From Pyxicephalus adspersus (Eukaryota > Chordata > Amphibia > Anura > Pyxicephalidae), in assembly GCF_032062135.1 (NCBI RefSeq), contig NC_092861.1, positions 143,854,886-143,918,885 of the forward strand: DNA of 64,000 nt, in the 5' to 3' direction. This document shows positions 62,383 to 64,000 of the stretch, piece by piece. How positions within the stretch are numbered: the stretch's first letter is position 1; every line of letters starts with the position of its first letter. The notes under the pieces were generated by a model. It searched no databases, was not told the origin of the DNA, and saw nothing but the letters and a program-made list of their open reading frames with translations. The translations under genes were made by a program, and so were the position numbers.

Positions 62383-63080
62383 ATAAGAAGATGGGCACGC
62401 CAGAAAACAATGTGGAGATCACATAGCTGGAAATACTTAAACAAGGGCCTTTATAACATGACCACTAGGTATCCTTTTAATAAAAGCTGCACACTGAAAA
62501 AAAAACAAAAAACTTCAATAAAAAGCCTTAGATCTATGTTTATACAATGACTTATCAAATTTGAATGGATATGACCTCTAAAGCTTGATTGGCCAAGCTT
62601 AGGAGGTTCGGGAGTTGGGACCCCGTTCCTAGTCACATCATTTGTGAAACTTGAAAACCTCTTTAATGTTGTTTTCATATTAGAAGTGATTGTGTGAGAC
62701 AAACTATATTTTGAGCTACGGTAGCTTGAGAACATAATGTACCTTTTTCCATCATCTGAAATGCGGGGAAATTGAAGATGATAGTATTATTTCAGCAGAG
62801 TAAAATGTCACAATCTGGAAAGGTAGTACGGCTGTGGTGATCAGCCAGAAGCACAGGATTAAAAGAAAACTCTGGCAATACACCAGAATGATTAGACAAG
62901 TTTAAACAGAAATCCATGTTGTGGGCTTCCCCTGAAAAATAACATGATACCTTCTGATACTCCAACCTGTTTAAAGCTCCTTCAGCTTAGTTACAAAAAA
63001 TATTGGCTTCCATTAAATTTGGCATAAAAAGGACTTTACTGATCTCTAAAATTTGCTATAAAAACAAACCTTTTTTACTC
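62383..63080. other. Upstream flank, nothing recognised
   Basis: AT-rich sequence with chance ORFs only. Confidence 0.4.
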
Positions 63081-63083
63081 TTA

Positions 63084-63616
63084 TACACTATAGGGCCAAA
63101 CAATTGTGAATTCCTGAACATCATACCTACTATACAAGCTTGTTATAGACATCCCAAAACACAATCAACTCTAACAATTTCCATTGACAAAGACATGGTA
63201 AACAACTGTGCACTTGCAACCTTGAGGCAACAGATTGGAGAAAGCTCTTTTCTATTCCATCATGAGTTCTTTGTGTACTACTCCACTTCCATATTGACAT
63301 GGTTTCATGAGCTTAATGCAGAAGAACTTAAGTGGGCTGCCCAGAACCTTGTCCTTAACCCTAGCCAACACCCATTCAATGATGGAATACTTACACACAA
63401 TATCAGAGCCTGACCTGACCTGACCCGAAATGCTTTCATGTTGCCAATTTGGCACAAATTTTGTAGACATACTCCAAAATTCTGCGGAAAGCCTTCCCAG
63501 ATAAGTGGAACTTGGGAACGGACTCCATATTATAGCCATGGTTTTGAAATAGAATGAAATAGAATGACCTAAAAGGTTGAAGAAAAGTGATGGTCAGATG
63601 TCCTCCAACTTTAGGC
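63084..63616 (+). mobile_element. Degenerate, internally deleted Tc1-like transposon (second copy of type)
   Basis: The left end tacactatagggccaaacaattgtgaattcctgaacatcat matches, inverted, the right end at about 63586-63616 (gatggtcagatgtcctccaactttaggc). The interior keeps the C-terminal transposase part: WFHELNAEELKWAAQNLVLNPSQHPFND (in the frame of 63003-63413) corresponds to the Tc1 'EELxWPAQSPDLNPIEHLWDE' block. The catalytic Asp is replaced (NLVLNP), followed by frameshifts and a stop. A later ccaaaattctgcggaaagccttccca matches the usual transposase 3' end. Same type as 5717-6230. Confidence 0.75.
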
Positions 63617-64000
63617 AAAAAAGCAGCTGTGGGTAGGTCAAGATTTCAATCATTGGAGCCTGTAGGCACACATCCTGAGAATTACCATACAGCCACTGGA
63701 GTGCAAATAGCCAAGAAGTAGCTTTAATTTAAGAACCGAAAAAGCCAAAAAAAAAAAGGGATTATTTTTAAAAAATGAAATCATTAACAGTTAACAGTGC
63801 TAGTAATTTAGTTAGGCTTCCCATCTTATTTACCATATAATCAGTAAAAAGTATGGTGCATGCGCAATGTCCTCCCCCTCACTTGCAATAGTAGCAATGA
63901 CTGCTACTACTCCCTCTATTGTTTCCTTCATTAAAATTGATATCACTAGCGTCCAACAAATCCTATGAAAAACAAACCTGCCAAGAGAGAACCAGATAAG
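63617..64000. other. Upstream flank, nothing recognised
   Basis: AT-rich, with short poly-A runs; no gene. Confidence 0.4.

Noticed and set aside
1..64000. tRNA, rRNA, CRISPR array, bacterial operons or phage
   Set aside because: No A/B-box cloverleaf, rRNA words, direct-repeat/spacer array or dense coding organisation was seen; the DNA is vertebrate intron and flank.

Overview
The window looks like vertebrate nuclear DNA, most likely from a frog (anuran, probably a ranoid). It is AT-rich, lacks dense coding sequence, and is full of microsatellites, short foldback transposons, Tc1/mariner remnants and dispersed repeats of kinds I recognise from frog genomes. The species call is inference. 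There is one assembly gap (40074-40483).

One real protein-coding exon is recognisable: the first coding exon of ESRRG (estrogen-related receptor gamma, long N-terminal isoform), on the minus strand at 33753-33808. It encodes MDSVELCLPESFSLHYEE plus two bases of the next codon, followed by a GT donor. The rest of the receptor (DNA-binding and ligand-binding domains) is not here. It must lie beyond the left edge, so positions 1-33752 are the start of a very long intron. Just upstream of the ATG (33809 to about 34115) is a non-repetitive, complex block that reads as 5' UTR plus proximal promoter, with CCAAT boxes at 34036-34061. A short upstream ORF in a strong start context overlaps the ESRRG start codon out of frame.

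Layout. 1-33752: ESRRG intron, with a Tc1-like remnant (5717-6230), a perfect DR4 nuclear-receptor element (8557-8572), a cluster of nuclear-receptor half-sites (12207-12261), a polypurine tract (about 10962-11375), a hAT-like non-autonomous element carrying a nested repeat (17518-17898), a 43-bp minisatellite (22553-22985), and several unique stretches that may be conserved enhancers. 33753-36170: ESRRG exon, promoter and a CpG-bearing flank with repeated GGGTTAA motifs. 36171-64000: upstream flank (or intron of distal ESRRG transcripts) rich in repeats: a GATA array, a 42-bp minisatellite at the gap, five foldback MITEs of one family, three MITEs of a second family with TTA-like target duplications, a second hAT-like copy, a roughly 950-bp polypyrimidine tract, a nearly complete but dead mariner (57804-59084) with 17-bp perfect inner terminal repeats, a degenerate minisatellite, and a second Tc1-like remnant.

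I found no operon-like or novel multi-gene system. The most interesting points are regulatory: the overlapping uORF at the ESRRG start and the DR4 element in the ESRRG intron.
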